The notes under the pieces are model-generated. The model saw nothing but the letters and a program-made list of their open reading frames with translations. It was not told the DNA's origin and searched no databases. Both the position numbers and the translations under genes were made by a program. This document shows positions 52,322 to 63,719 of a stretch of DNA of 64,000 nucleotides, in pieces (position 1 is the first letter of the stretch; every line of letters starts with the position of its first letter). Source of the DNA: JAADHX01 sp964569385 (GTDB lineage: Bacteria > Actinomycetota > Acidimicrobiia > Acidimicrobiales > Poriferisodalaceae); assembly GCA_964569385.1 (NCBI GenBank), contig CAZMUM010000023.1:17171-81170 (forward strand), in the 5' to 3' direction.

Positions 52322-52993
52322 CTATGTGGCGAGGTCGGAGCCCAGCAGCACCAGGATGTCCGGGTCTTGGAACTCGCCGATCTTGGCCTCTGGCGTGGCT
52401 GGCATCTGGAAGACGTCGTCGTTGGGGTCGAGTCCAACGAATACGGCCAAGGCTCGGGCCTCAGGCAAGAACCCATCAATGTAGTGAATCTTTGTCTTGC
52501 TCAGAACGCCCTCGGTCCAGTTGGTGGCCTTCTTGACGGTGTAGCCCCCTTCTTTGAAAGCATCGGTCTGGCGGCCGGCCGCCCCGCCAGTCGTGGTTGT
52601 GTTGGCGACCTGCACTGACACCAGATTGTTCTCGCGAGGCTCGAATACCAACTCCGGCTTCGTGGTGGAAGTGGATCCGTCACCAACAGTGGTCTCGGTT
52701 GTGTCGTCGGTCACGACCGAGCTCGGAGTGGATCCGTCACCAACGGTGGTCTCGGTTGTGTCGGCAGTGACCGCCGTCGTGTCGGACGGCTCTGTCGGTG
52801 CGGTAGTGACCGGGGGAGTCGTCGTGTCGGCGGGCCCGGCCCCGGCGATGTCTCCCGAGTCGGGGACAGCGGTGCGAATTAGAAGAATTCCAATCAGCAC
52901 GGCCACGACGATCAAGACGATGCCTCGGGTCATTGCTCCACCAGCTGATCGGGCGAATGAAGCATCGCCCGCTGCGTGTCGTCCAGCACTCAT
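52322..52993 (-). CDS. Membrane-anchored LytR_C-domain protein
   Basis: A 223-residue protein: short cytosolic start, one membrane helix (GIVLIVVAVLIGILLIRTAV, residues about 24-43), a Thr-rich extracellular linker with two DTTETTVGDGST repeats, and a C-terminal LytR_C domain (VSVQVANTTTTGGAAGRQTDAFKEGGYTV...). LytR_C domains accompany cell-wall polymer ligases. ATGA overlap with the DUF3263 gene shows coupling, an arrangement common in Actinobacteria. Confidence 0.85.
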   Translation of the reverse strand: MSAGRHAAGDASFARSAGGAMTRGIVLIVVAVLIGILLIRTAVPDSGDIAGAGPADTTTPPVTTAPTEPSDTTAVTADTTETTVGDGSTPSSVVTDDTTETTVGDGSTSTTKPELVFEPRENNLVSVQVANTTTTGGAAGRQTDAFKEGGYTVKKATNWTEGVLSKTKIHYIDGFLPEARALAVFVGLDPNDDVFQMPATPEAKIGEFQDPDILVLLGSDLAT

Positions 52994-53247
52994 GATCGGA
53001 TTCCTCCGGTTGTTCTTTGCCCGCTTCGTTGGATTCGTTTGTTGTCTCGCTGGCGTCGAAGACGCCTGACAACCAACGGATCGTGAGAAAGCGCCGCTTC
53101 GGTGTCGATTAACTCGTCAATCACGTCGCGGTACTCATCGATGGTAAGGCCAAAACGTCTTGCGATGACGTCGGCCCGGTTACCGGGCTCTTGCCACCAA
53201 GAACTTTCGTACTCGATTAGTTCGACTTCACGAGCTGACATCGACAT
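52990..53247 (-). CDS. DUF3263 protein
   Basis: An 85-residue actinobacterial DUF3263 protein. REVELIEYESSWWQEPGNRADVIARRFGLTIDEYRDVIDELID and the trailing HDPLVVRRLRRQRDNKR match the family, a small helix-turn-helix-like domain (RRFGLTIDEYRDVID). The ATG at 53247 or 53241 is favoured; a longer frame runs into the tRNA gene and is not real. Probably a DNA-binding regulator; targets unknown. Confidence 0.85.
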   Translation of the reverse strand: MSMSAREVELIEYESSWWQEPGNRADVIARRFGLTIDEYRDVIDELIDTEAALSHDPLVVRRLRRQRDNKRIQRSGQRTTGGIRS

Positions 53248-53316
53248 CGTTTGCGACTGGCCTCTTCGGTTATTGGTCGGACTGGATTGGTTGATCGGTT
53301 TGCTGTGTGTTGTACG

Positions 53317-53389
53317 AGCCCGAGGTGGGAATCGAACCCACAACCCCCGCTTTACAAGAGCGGCGCTCTAGCCATTGAGCTACTCGGGC
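53317..53389 (-). tRNA. tRNA-Thr (anticodon TGT)
   Basis: Acceptor stem GCCCGAG/CTCGGGC pairs fully. The D arm has GCTC..GAGC, the anticodon stem-loop is CCGCT-CTTGTAA-AGCGG with anticodon TGT (reads ACA), and the T arm is GTGGG-TTCGATT-CCCAC. Discriminator base is T. The CCA end is not encoded. Confidence 0.95.
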
Positions 53390-53437
53390 GCAATCCCCGA
53401 TGGTACGCCCCCAGCGGCTCGAAGTCGGTCCCCTTTG

Positions 53438-54403
53438 TCAACTACGTCGTCTAACTACCTCAAAACACGCAATCGCGGCCGCACTGGCGACATTGAGCGA
53501 GTCGAGATGGCCGGTCTGCGGAATCGAGACAAGCTGATCGCAGCGCTCGCCGACGAGTCGGCCCAATCCTTGGCCCTCAGCACCCAGTACGAGCGCTGTC
53601 GGTGCTGCAAAGTCGGCGCTAGTCGAAAAGATCGACTCCGTCGCCCCCGCGTCGAGCCCGTAGCTCCACACGCCGGCTTTGGCCAACTGGTCGATAGCCG
53701 CCGGCAGACCGCCGACCAACGCCATCGGCAAATACTCAATCGCCCCTGCAGCCGACTTTGCGGCCGAGGGTGTTATCCGCACGGCGCGGTGCCTCGGCAG
53801 AACTACCCCAGTCACACCAGCTACATCAGCGGTGCGCAAAATGGCGCCAAGGTTCCCTGGATCGGTGATGCCATCTAGCACCAACAGAAACGGAACTCGC
53901 CCATCGTTGACCAGTAGCTCTACGAGTTCGGCTGGTTTCAGGGCACTGGCCTCGGCCATCACTCCCTGGTGAGCGTCGGTGAGCGCCATTGCATCGAGCT
54001 TCTTGCGAGGTACACGTTCGACGACGATTCGATCCTCGCGAGCCAGGTCAAGAATCTCCATGATGATAAACGAATCATCGACCTCTTCGGCCACGACAAG
54101 CCGCGAGACTCGCCGCCGACCGGCCCTGAGCAATTCGACTACCGCCTGGCGGCCCTCAACTCGATCGCCGCCGAGTTCATTTGGGTTCCGTCGCTTGGGT
54201 GTCGAACTTGGTCCCGCTTGGCCCTTCGACGCGGATCGGCGCCCGCCGGATCTGCCACCGTCTGACTGTCCTCGCCGACTCGCGCCGCGTTGTCCTTGGG
54301 ACCCTCGGCTACCGCTTGCTTTGCCACCACGGTGTCCGGGCTTGGATGCACCGCTTCGCGACCCAGGACCCGACTTGTGGCGAGACTTCTTCTGCCCGCT
54401 CAT
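53438..54403 (-). CDS. rlmB: 23S rRNA 2'-O-ribose methyltransferase, RlmB/TrmH (SPOUT) family
   Basis: A 321-residue enzyme with a basic, Gly/Ser/Arg-rich disordered N-terminus (1-75) typical of actinobacterial members. The substrate-binding domain starts VEGRQAVVELLRAG. The SPOUT knot carries LDGITDPGNLGAILRTAD, LVLGAEGQGLGRLV and PQTGHLDSLNVASAAAI. It methylates a ribose in 23S rRNA, probably the conserved G2251 equivalent. ATGA overlap with ispF. Confidence 0.92.
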   Translation of the reverse strand: MSGQKKSRHKSGPGSRSGASKPGHRGGKASGSRGSQGQRGASRRGQSDGGRSGGRRSASKGQAGPSSTPKRRNPNELGGDRVEGRQAVVELLRAGRRRVSRLVVAEEVDDSFIIMEILDLAREDRIVVERVPRKKLDAMALTDAHQGVMAEASALKPAELVELLVNDGRVPFLLVLDGITDPGNLGAILRTADVAGVTGVVLPRHRAVRITPSAAKSAAGAIEYLPMALVGGLPAAIDQLAKAGVWSYGLDAGATESIFSTSADFAAPTALVLGAEGQGLGRLVGERCDQLVSIPQTGHLDSLNVASAAAIACFEVVRRRS

Positions 54404-54912
54404 CGATTCCCGCTACTTAGCAGGCCAGTCTCAAGCAGCGCTGTCTCAAGCAGGGCTACCGACATACACACGACGGCCTCCTGACGACCAAGAGCCCCGA
54501 CGTTCTCTGTAGTCTTGCCCTTCACCGTCACCGGCGCACCAACCGCGGCCGTGAGTAACTCTTCGATCTCTAGGCGCCGCGGCGCCAGCTTGGGTCGGTC
54601 GGCCACGACCGTGCAGTCGATGTTCACGACTTGCCAGCCGGCATTTTGAACGCGCTCCATGGCAACCTTGAGCATCGCCATCGAATCTGCCCCAGAATTC
54701 TCAAGGTCTGTATCTGGAAACAACTGTCCGATGTCGCCTTGGCCAGACGCCGCAAGGACTGCATCGATCACTGCGTGGGTCAATACGTCGGCATCGGAGT
54801 GGCCCACTAACCCGGGTAGTCCGTCAAAGCACACACCGCCCAAGATCATAGGTCGATCGAGGTCTTCGCTAATGCGATGTATGTCGAACCCATGGCCGAT
54901 TCGCAAGCTCAT
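54400..54912 (-). CDS. ispF: 2-C-methyl-D-erythritol 2,4-cyclodiphosphate synthase
   Basis: A 170-residue IspF of the MEP isoprenoid pathway. Zn-binding Asp and His lie in GHGFDIHR and GHSDADVLTHAV; the CDP site in TVVADRPKL and the TTENVG loop are intact. The C-terminus carries an odd near-repeat (LLETALLETGLL). Coupled by ATGA both to ispD upstream and rlmB downstream. Confidence 0.96.
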   Translation of the reverse strand: MSLRIGHGFDIHRISEDLDRPMILGGVCFDGLPGLVGHSDADVLTHAVIDAVLAASGQGDIGQLFPDTDLENSGADSMAMLKVAMERVQNAGWQVVNIDCTVVADRPKLAPRRLEIEELLTAAVGAPVTVKGKTTENVGALGRQEAVVCMSVALLETALLETGLLSSGNR

Positions 54913-55589
54913 TCAACAGATCCGATCTCTAGGGACCAAGTCGCCCGGGCCACAGCCAGATCATGCTCGGTCGTGATCTTAGAGTTATTGGCGTCTCCAA
55001 GAACGGTAACCACTTTGCCGCCGGCGAGCTCAATAAGGCCAGCATCATCGGTTGCGTCACCACCCGCAGCGTGGGCGGCCCGCAACTGGGACAACCCGAA
55101 CCCCTGAGGGGTCTGGACAGCCACAAGACTTGACCGATCGACAGTGCCAACCACAACTTCGCCATCGACCCGTTTGATGGTGTCGACTAGCGCCATGGCC
55201 GGAACAACCGCATCGGCACCGTTTCGAAGGGCTGCTATGACCGCGGCAAAGATGTCGGCGCCAGCGCCCGGTCTGGCCGCGTCGTGAACCAAGACGAACT
55301 CAACATCAGCGGGGATAGTGGCCAGGCCAGCTCTGACAGATTCGCTGCGTGTAGTCCCACCCGCCACTACCGAATCTACGTCGAGTCCATCAGCTATCGC
55401 CGGCAGCGAACTGACCACAGTCACACCATCTGACGCAGCGACGGCGGCCTCAACCGCGTGGTCAACTACCCGCTTGCCGGCGAGATCCTCGAGAAGTTTG
55501 GGTCGGCCAAATCGCGTCGACTGACCAGCAGCCACAACGACAGTCCAAACCCTGGGCCGGGCCGATGCAGGCTGGGTGGGTGCTGGCAC
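54909..55589 (-). CDS. ispD: 2-C-methyl-D-erythritol 4-phosphate cytidylyltransferase
   Basis: A 226-residue IspD. VVVAAGQSTRFGRPKLLEDL is the CTP-binding start, FVLVHDAARPGA the central motif, and AVQTPQGF and TDDAGLIE are also conserved. It supplies CDP-methylerythritol in the MEP pathway two steps before IspF. GTG start; overlaps ispF by four bases. Confidence 0.96.
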   Translation of the reverse strand: MPAPTQPASARPRVWTVVVAAGQSTRFGRPKLLEDLAGKRVVDHAVEAAVAASDGVTVVSSLPAIADGLDVDSVVAGGTTRSESVRAGLATIPADVEFVLVHDAARPGAGADIFAAVIAALRNGADAVVPAMALVDTIKRVDGEVVVGTVDRSSLVAVQTPQGFGLSQLRAAHAAGGDATDDAGLIELAGGKVVTVLGDANNSKITTEHDLAVARATWSLEIGSVE

Positions 55590-55668
55590 AGCACAATCGT
55601 GACAGTCATCCGCGGCCGGCTCAAGCCCTTCCCGAGGCCACCGTTCTGCGGGCGGTGGGCTCGGCTAC

Positions 55669-56769
55669 TTACGCCGGCTTCAGCGCCGAGCTGGTCGTTG
55701 GCTCGGGGTTCGTCTTGTCTGGCGTGCCAACCACAGTCGCAAAGTACATCGTTCCCCTAGCCGTCGGCACCGAATGAGCAACCACGACGGCAACTTCTTG
55801 ACCAACGAACTGGATCGCGTCTGAGACAACGATCATGTCGCCGTCGTCGGTGAAGCCGACACCTTGGCCACGTTCAGACCCTTCTTTGACTATCTCGAGG
55901 GTGATCTGGGTCCCGACCACAAGGGGATCGCGAAGGGTCTCGGCCAGTCTGGCCATGTTCAGACAAGCAACACCCTGGAGGGCCGCAACCTTGGCCAACG
56001 GCCTGTCGTTGGTTACCAGGCGCAAACCTAGCCTTCGCCCAAGGACCACCAACTTGGCATCGATTTCGGGAACTTCTGGGATCTCATCGTCGAGGATCTG
56101 GATCGCGACGCCGCTCTCCTTATCGAGCACATCAAGCTGTTCGAGCGCACGTCGCCCCCGGCGCCGTTTGGTCGGATCCGAGGCGTCAGCAAGCCCCTGG
56201 ACCTCTTCGAGTATGAACCTTGGAACAATCAGGTCGCCGTAGAGGAACCCACTGCGCACCACGTTCAACAGCCTCCGGTCGAGGACGACACTCGTGTCGA
56301 GCAACGACGCCCCAACCGATGGCGTCTCACCGAGTCGACTGCTCGCACTTAGGCCAGCCGGCCTGAGACCGATCAGCTCCCACAGCTCACGGCTGCGACG
56401 CAGACCAACACGAACTCCGAGAGCTAGACCGAGCCACGTAGCAACGCCAAAGACAGGCGCTCCCCAACGAAGTCCCAGCAAGACAACACCAGAGACGCCC
56501 ACAAGAGCGCCGAGTAGCCCGCTCAAGAACCCGAACACGCCACCAGAAATCAGCTCGGCGGCAGACCATGGCAGTTGACCCTGCTCGATTCGGCCAAGCG
56601 TGGCGCTAAGCCGACGACCAACAACGCCACCAGCAACATAACCAGCTCCAGCGCCAAGCGTTGCGCCCAACAGTTCGGCTACCTCAGCCTGGGAGAGAGC
56701 CTGGCCACTCTTCTGACCGGCCGCGGTAAGCAAGAGCACGATCAAAAGACGCGTGATCTCCACTGACAT
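55669..56769 (-). CDS. Membrane PIN-TRAM domain protein (YacL-like)
   Basis: A 366-residue protein: N-terminal membrane helices (about 5-20, 35-55, 80-105, 110-130), a PIN nuclease-like domain with acidic residues in LLDTSVVLDRR, PRFILEEVQ, EIDAKLV and VTNDRPLAKVA, and a C-terminal TRAM RNA-binding domain (GVGFTDDGDMIVVSDA...). This is the YacL type found in Gram-positives, usually near ispD as here. GGAG lies before the ATG at 56769. RNA-directed function is presumed. Confidence 0.9.
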   Translation of the reverse strand: MSVEITRLLIVLLLTAAGQKSGQALSQAEVAELLGATLGAGAGYVAGGVVGRRLSATLGRIEQGQLPWSAAELISGGVFGFLSGLLGALVGVSGVVLLGLRWGAPVFGVATWLGLALGVRVGLRRSRELWELIGLRPAGLSASSRLGETPSVGASLLDTSVVLDRRLLNVVRSGFLYGDLIVPRFILEEVQGLADASDPTKRRRGRRALEQLDVLDKESGVAIQILDDEIPEVPEIDAKLVVLGRRLGLRLVTNDRPLAKVAALQGVACLNMARLAETLRDPLVVGTQITLEIVKEGSERGQGVGFTDDGDMIVVSDAIQFVGQEVAVVVAHSVPTARGTMYFATVVGTPDKTNPEPTTSSALKPA

Positions 56770-56886
56770 AACAAACTCCGGATAAGTCGAACATCGTTCC
56801 ATCGGCAGAACCGCCCCAAATCCTGACCCCATTGCTCACAATCGGCGCCAACGCGCGGCTCATCGGCGGGGGCGCAGTGTGACCGA

Positions 56887-56892
56887 TATCAT
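56887..56892 (+). promoter_or_regulatory. -10 box of Crp-family gene (leaderless)
   Basis: TATCAT, 7-base spacer, ATG at 56900. It argues for the ATG and against the GTG at 56879. Confidence 0.6.
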
Positions 56893-56899
56893 TGGTGTG

Positions 56900-57559
56900 A
56901 TGGATGTCAGGGAACTGCTCGGATTAGTGGAAATGTTCTCGTCGCTTACCGCCGACGAGATGACCGTACTGGTTGACAACGCAACCCTGGTCAACCTCGA
57001 ACGCAACGACGTCATCTTTCACGAGCACGACGAGGCCGACCATCTCTACGTCGTGGCCTCAGGACGCATTGCCATCACCCGCGACTCGGTCGACGGCCGC
57101 GAGTCGGTGCTGGCATTGATCGAAAGAGGTGACCTCATCGGCGAGATGCCATTGTTCGATGGCCACAACCGAAGCGCCAAAGCCAAGGCCTTAGAACGCT
57201 CCGAACTGCTCGAGGTTCCTTACGGCCCACTTCGCGTCTTCTACGACACGCGGCCGGTGCTGTTGTGGCAGGTCGTCGAACTGTTGGCGCTCCGACTTCG
57301 ATCGATGGACGATGCTCTCGCCGACACGATGTTCCTCGACGTTGCGGGCCGCACCGCGAAACGCCTGCTCGAGTTGGCTGGCGATCGCGACGAGTTTCAT
57401 CTTCCGATCACCCAAGAAGAGTTGGCCAGAATGGTTGGGGCGAGCCGTGAGCGCGTAAACAAGGCCATCTCGTCGTTCATCCGGCTCGGTTGGCTCGAAC
57501 AGCGCGACCGCGCGTATCTCATCACGAATCGAGCGGCCCTAACGCAACGCTCCCACTGA
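56900..57559 (+). CDS. Crp/Fnr-family transcription regulator
   Basis: A 219-residue regulator. The cyclic-nucleotide-binding fold (VIFHEHDEADHLYVVASGRI; GDLIGEMPLFDGHNRSAKAKA) has the phosphate-binding-cassette position occupied by GEMPLFDG.NRSA, compatible with cAMP binding. A long dimer helix and a winged helix-turn-helix follow (ITQEELARMVGASRERVNKAI). It resembles mycobacterial Cmr/GlxR-type proteins. cAMP could come from the cyclase at 33-34 kb. It overlaps radA by 21 bases at the 3' end. Confidence 0.9.
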   Translation: MDVRELLGLVEMFSSLTADEMTVLVDNATLVNLERNDVIFHEHDEADHLYVVASGRIAITRDSVDGRESVLALIERGDLIGEMPLFDGHNRSAKAKALERSELLEVPYGPLRVFYDTRPVLLWQVVELLALRLRSMDDALADTMFLDVAGRTAKRLLELAGDRDEFHLPITQEELARMVGASRERVNKAISSFIRLGWLEQRDRAYLITNRAALTQRSH

Positions 57560-58912
57560 GCGATCGGCGCTTGGCACCATGGCGTCGGTGAGGGCCTCGT
57601 CGAGTGCGTCGAGAAGGTGCCTCGACCGAATAGCGCGCAGACCATCTGGCGCACTGGGCGAACGAGCCGGTACTAACGCGGACTCGAATCCGAGGCGCTT
57701 TGCCTCCTCGAGACGACGGTCCATGTCGGCGACCTGGCGTATCTCGCCGCCAAGCCCGAGTTCGCCGCAGGCCACCATGTGGTCAGGCACTGGGCAGCCG
57801 AGCATCGATGAGGCAACAGCCAACGCTACGCCAAGATCGGCTCCCGGTTCGGTGGCCTTGACCCCGCCAACCACCGATACGTAAACGTCGGACTTGGCCA
57901 AGGCCAGATGACCGCGTCGCTCGAGAATGGCCAACACAAGGGCCAGACGTTTCGGGTCGAAGCCTTGGCTAACCCGACGCGGCGATGGCAGCGCCGACTC
58001 GTTTACCAGTGCCTGAATCTCGACCAGGAGCGGCCTGCTGCCGTCGATGATGGGTACAACCACCGAGCCAGGTACTCCAGATGCCCGGTCACTCAAGAAC
58101 AACCGACTTGGATCGTCGACTCCCTCCATACCTTGCGACGTCATCTCAAACACGCCGAGAGCACGAGTTGACCCGAACCGGTGTTTGACCGCCCGGAGAA
58201 ATCGCAGAGCATGATGGCGGTCGCCCTCGAAAGTGAGCACGGTGTCGACCAAGTGCTCGAGCATTCTTGGTCCGGCAAGCGAACCTTCTTTGGTTACCTG
58301 CCCGACCAGCGCGATCGCCGCACCACTCGACCGCGCCGCGCGGATGAGAGCCTGGGTACTTTCGCGCACCTGGGTAACTGAACCAGGAGTTCCGTCGTTG
58401 GCCTCGTCGTGAACCGCCTGAATTGAGTCGATCACGACGAAGTGAGGTTCGAGCCTGGCAATCTCAGACGCGATGCCACCCACCTCGATGACATCGGTGA
58501 TGAACACGCCCTCGTGGATGGCGCCGAGACGCTCGGCACGGTCGCGAACCTGCTCGATCGATTCTTCGGCCGACACATACAGTGCGCGGCGGCCCCCAAG
58601 AGCGGCCTGAGCCGCAGCCTGAAGCAACAGAGTCGACTTACCGATGCCCGGTTCGCCACCCACAAGGGTCACAGATCCGTCGACCCACCCACCGCCGAGT
58701 ACCCGGTCGAGTTGCGGCACGCCGCTCGGTTGGGGGTCGACGCCGCCTTGGCGCACCGCACTGAGCGGAACAGCCTGTACACCCGGAGCGACCGAGCGCG
58801 CCGCCTCGTGATCGACCAGTGAGTTCCACTCGCGACATGTAGCGCACTGCCCAGACCACTGGGGTGCGTTTGCACCGCAACTGCGGCAAATGAAACCAGA
58901 CTTCTTAGCCAT
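57539..58912 (-). CDS. radA: DNA repair protein RadA (Sms)
   Basis: A 457-residue RadA: N-terminal C4 zinc finger (ICRSCGANAPQWSGQCATC), RecA-like core with Walker A GGEPGIGKST, the RadA-specific motif here KHRFG (usually KNRFG), and a C-terminal Lon-protease-like domain (SVVGGVKATEPGADLGVALA). RadA drives branch migration in recombination. ATG at 58912 matches the family start; CAGACT lies 6 bases upstream, a weak leaderless box. An ATG 13 codons upstream is less likely. Confidence 0.95.
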   Translation of the reverse strand: MAKKSGFICRSCGANAPQWSGQCATCREWNSLVDHEAARSVAPGVQAVPLSAVRQGGVDPQPSGVPQLDRVLGGGWVDGSVTLVGGEPGIGKSTLLLQAAAQAALGGRRALYVSAEESIEQVRDRAERLGAIHEGVFITDVIEVGGIASEIARLEPHFVVIDSIQAVHDEANDGTPGSVTQVRESTQALIRAARSSGAAIALVGQVTKEGSLAGPRMLEHLVDTVLTFEGDRHHALRFLRAVKHRFGSTRALGVFEMTSQGMEGVDDPSRLFLSDRASGVPGSVVVPIIDGSRPLLVEIQALVNESALPSPRRVSQGFDPKRLALVLAILERRGHLALAKSDVYVSVVGGVKATEPGADLGVALAVASSMLGCPVPDHMVACGELGLGGEIRQVADMDRRLEEAKRLGFESALVPARSPSAPDGLRAIRSRHLLDALDEALTDAMVPSADRSVGALR

Positions 58913-58969
58913 CGGAGAAGTCTGCCTCATCGGTGGGACACTCCAGCCCACATCGCCCCCTGATCTCGC

Positions 58970-59017
58970 AACCTGTGCCCAAAATCGCGGTGTGGACCGC
59001 GATTTTGGGCACAGGTT
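58970..59017. repeat. Perfect inverted repeat, 22-bp arms, 4-base loop
   Basis: Arms 58970-58991 and 58996-59017 pair without mismatch around GTGG. It sits between the LppM-like gene and radA, both on the minus strand. No T-run follows on either strand. It could end transcription of the upstream operon or be a dispersed palindromic element. Confidence 0.85.
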
Positions 59018-59030
59018 CGAGGTTTTTGGG

Positions 59031-59849
59031 CTAAATGGTGGGGAGTTGCGGTGTTGGCTTGCGGCGGCGAGTCACCAACAGGGCCGCGGCGGCCACAACT
59101 ACGGCTGCCAGCCAGTAGCGGGCCAGGCGTTTCCATGCACTGTCGACGTCTTCGCGAGCCACGGCGGCCACATCGCGCGCCGCGAACACGTCGTCGTCGA
59201 CCAACTGTGACGAGGCGGCCGCGACTCCGACTTCGTCGTCGGCGAGAGTGACCCGCACCGTGCCTCGGGCATCATCGCCGCTGCCCGGAGCTCGAACTGT
59301 TGCCGAGATTGAGATCGTCTCGTCGAGGGGGCGGCCAGCCCGCCGCTCGATGTCGGAAAGTGTGATTCCGAACGGCTCGCCGTCGAGAAGATCGGCGATG
59401 GCTTCAGAACTGAAGGTCTCGGCGGAGAGCGTTGGATCGACGGTGACAACGAGGTCGTAGTCGGTCGTGCCAATCGAGGCGATCACTGAAGCTTCGGCCA
59501 CGGAAAAAAATCGCCCGTCGTCGAGTTTCTCGATCACTGAAGCTAGGTCGGCGACGTCGGCGACGTCGGCGCTGAGCGTCAGAGTGGTTGAGCCGTCGTC
59601 GGCTACGACTGGACCAACCACGGCCCAGCCCTGTCCGGCGATGTCGTCGAGCCGAAGCGCAGCAACATCAACGTCGTCCATCACCTCGGCATCGGCTTTA
59701 ACCACGAATGTGACTAACGAGGTACCGTCGGAACGGAGGTCGATGTCGAGGCTAAGTCCGACCTCACACCCCGTTAGCACTAGGAGCGCCCCAATAAGAG
59801 CGATCCAGTGACGGGCAACTCTTGTGCGACCTGAAACCCGACCGACCAC
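59031..59849 (-). CDS. LppM-like lipoprotein (DUF3153 type)
   Basis: A 272-residue lipoprotein: signal IALIGALLVLTGC with a clean lipobox, an extracytoplasmic beta-rich domain (LDIDLRSDGTSLVTFVVKADAEV ... DYDLVVTVDPTL), and a C-terminal membrane helix (YWLAAVVVAAAALLV) followed by TRRRKP. Lipid anchor plus C-terminal helix is the LppM layout of actinobacteria. GTG at 59849 gives a normal signal; the frame is open further into clpC but not conserved. It lies 38 bases after clpC, so probably co-transcribed. Confidence 0.8.
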   Translation of the reverse strand: MVGRVSGRTRVARHWIALIGALLVLTGCEVGLSLDIDLRSDGTSLVTFVVKADAEVMDDVDVAALRLDDIAGQGWAVVGPVVADDGSTTLTLSADVADVADLASVIEKLDDGRFFSVAEASVIASIGTTDYDLVVTVDPTLSAETFSSEAIADLLDGEPFGITLSDIERRAGRPLDETISISATVRAPGSGDDARGTVRVTLADDEVGVAAASSQLVDDDVFAARDVAAVAREDVDSAWKRLARYWLAAVVVAAAALLVTRRRKPTPQLPTI

Positions 59850-59886
59850 CGCTGAACAGGAACGGATAGTTCGGGTTAGGGGCTGG

Positions 59887-62403
<2,517 letters not shown>

Positions 62404-62629
62404 AGACCCTCCATTGGTGTGGTCCGGATTGCGGGATTTCCGAAACCAGATGATGATGACTGTCGTCAGAGGTGTTAATGGCAAGTGTACCTGCGCACCC
62501 TTGCCGTTGACGCCTCGGGGCGACCGTACTCCCCCTGTCGACCATAGATCGACCGAGATGAGCCAGTGAACTTCACAACGTCGTGGTCATCGGTCGAATT
62601 CCAATGTCGAGTATTGGCTGCGAGGCCGA
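62404..62629. other. Divergent intergenic region clpC / polyprenyl synthetase-like
   Basis: About 230 bases holding the clpC promoter and ribosome site and the leaderless promoter of the divergent gene. I see no CIRCE element and no small gene. Confidence 0.5.
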
Positions 62630-62635
62630 TAAATT
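62630..62635 (+). promoter_or_regulatory. -10 box of polyprenyl-synthetase-like gene (leaderless)
   Basis: TAAATT, 6-base spacer, GTG at 62642. Confidence 0.6.
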
Positions 62636-62641
62636 GGCCGA

Positions 62642-63622
62642 GTGAGCTTTCCGAACCTCCTGAGCTGGCGTTCCGCCACCGCTCGAGACGACACCCAGCT
62701 CGAAAGACACCTCCGCGCATCGCTCGAGTCTGGCGATGATTCCCTCGATCGGATAGCCGCGTACTTCACCTCAGTTCCGGCATCGCGCCATCGAGCCAGA
62801 GCCGCGGTAGCGGCTTCGCTGATCGCCAAACCAACTGATGGCGGAGTCCTTCAGGACGACGTTGTCGATGTGTCCATCGCGGTTGAACTCGCGCACATTG
62901 GCACTAGCTACCACGACGATGTCATTCACAAGACCCAGACCCGAAACCAAGCCCCCACCGCCAACAAAGCTTGGGGAGACCTAGAGGCAATCCTCGCCGG
63001 CGACTTTTTGATCGCCCGAGCCTCGGAGCTGGCGTCCACCCATGGAACTGAGATTGCGAAAGACCTAGCCACCACCATCGGATGGATGTGTGAGGGTCGC
63101 CAGCGAGAGCTTGGCGCGATTGGTCGTGTGACTCCGGTCGACGAACGCCTTGAGACGCTGAGTCTGAGCGTCGGGTCTCTGTTTTCGACCGCTACTAGAA
63201 TCGCCGGAATACTCGCCGGGGTACCAGCAACCAACATCTCTCGCCTGGCCAAGGTCGGCGGTCATCTCGGATTGGCTTTCGCGATCGGCTCCGACATCGA
63301 CCGATTCGTTGCTGGAGAGCCGTCGACCGGGCTCAGTCCTCTCTACGACCTCGAGCGCGGCCACTTCACGTTGCCGGTTCTGCTGAGTAAGAGTCCCCCA
63401 GACGCTGCATCGCTCGATCATGACGCGGCAACGGTCGAGCACAAGCGGCTCTGCGCTGAGGGAGTCGTCCAACGAGCAAACAACCTGCTCAACGCATCGA
63501 TGCAATCGGCAATCGACGAACTGGTTAACTTCGACAACGATGCAGCCCGTCAGCTCAGCGCTGTGCTCGGCACCACCACTACCGACTCGGCCTCTAACAG
63601 GGTGATGAAATTCGGGGTTTGA
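62642..63622 (+). CDS. Polyprenyl-synthetase-family protein with degenerate Asp motifs
   Basis: A 326-residue isoprenyl diphosphate synthase homologue. The fold is clear (VELAHIGTSYHDDVIHKTQTR; AILAGDFLIARASELAS; CEGRQRELG; LERGHFTLPVLL). However, the first Asp motif reads DDVIH instead of DDxxD, and the second reads SDIDR where DDxxD is expected. Both motifs bind Mg-diphosphate, so catalysis is doubtful. It may be a non-catalytic partner, a divergent enzyme, or in early decay. No second prenyl synthase is adjacent. Confidence 0.85.
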   Translation: MSFPNLLSWRSATARDDTQLERHLRASLESGDDSLDRIAAYFTSVPASRHRARAAVAASLIAKPTDGGVLQDDVVDVSIAVELAHIGTSYHDDVIHKTQTRNQAPTANKAWGDLEAILAGDFLIARASELASTHGTEIAKDLATTIGWMCEGRQRELGAIGRVTPVDERLETLSLSVGSLFSTATRIAGILAGVPATNISRLAKVGGHLGLAFAIGSDIDRFVAGEPSTGLSPLYDLERGHFTLPVLLSKSPPDAASLDHDAATVEHKRLCAEGVVQRANNLLNASMQSAIDELVNFDNDAARQLSAVLGTTTTDSASNRVMKFGV

Positions 63623-63719
63623 GCGGCGGTTCGTGTCGGCGGGTGACGATTGGCGGGGTGTTGGCGACTATTTGTCGGCCGGTTTGGCCGGTGAGGGCCT
63701 GTTGTTGGGCCGGCCGGGT

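Noticed and set aside
53248..53343. Longer start for the DUF3263 gene
   Set aside because: The extension runs through the tRNA-Thr gene and lacks family similarity.
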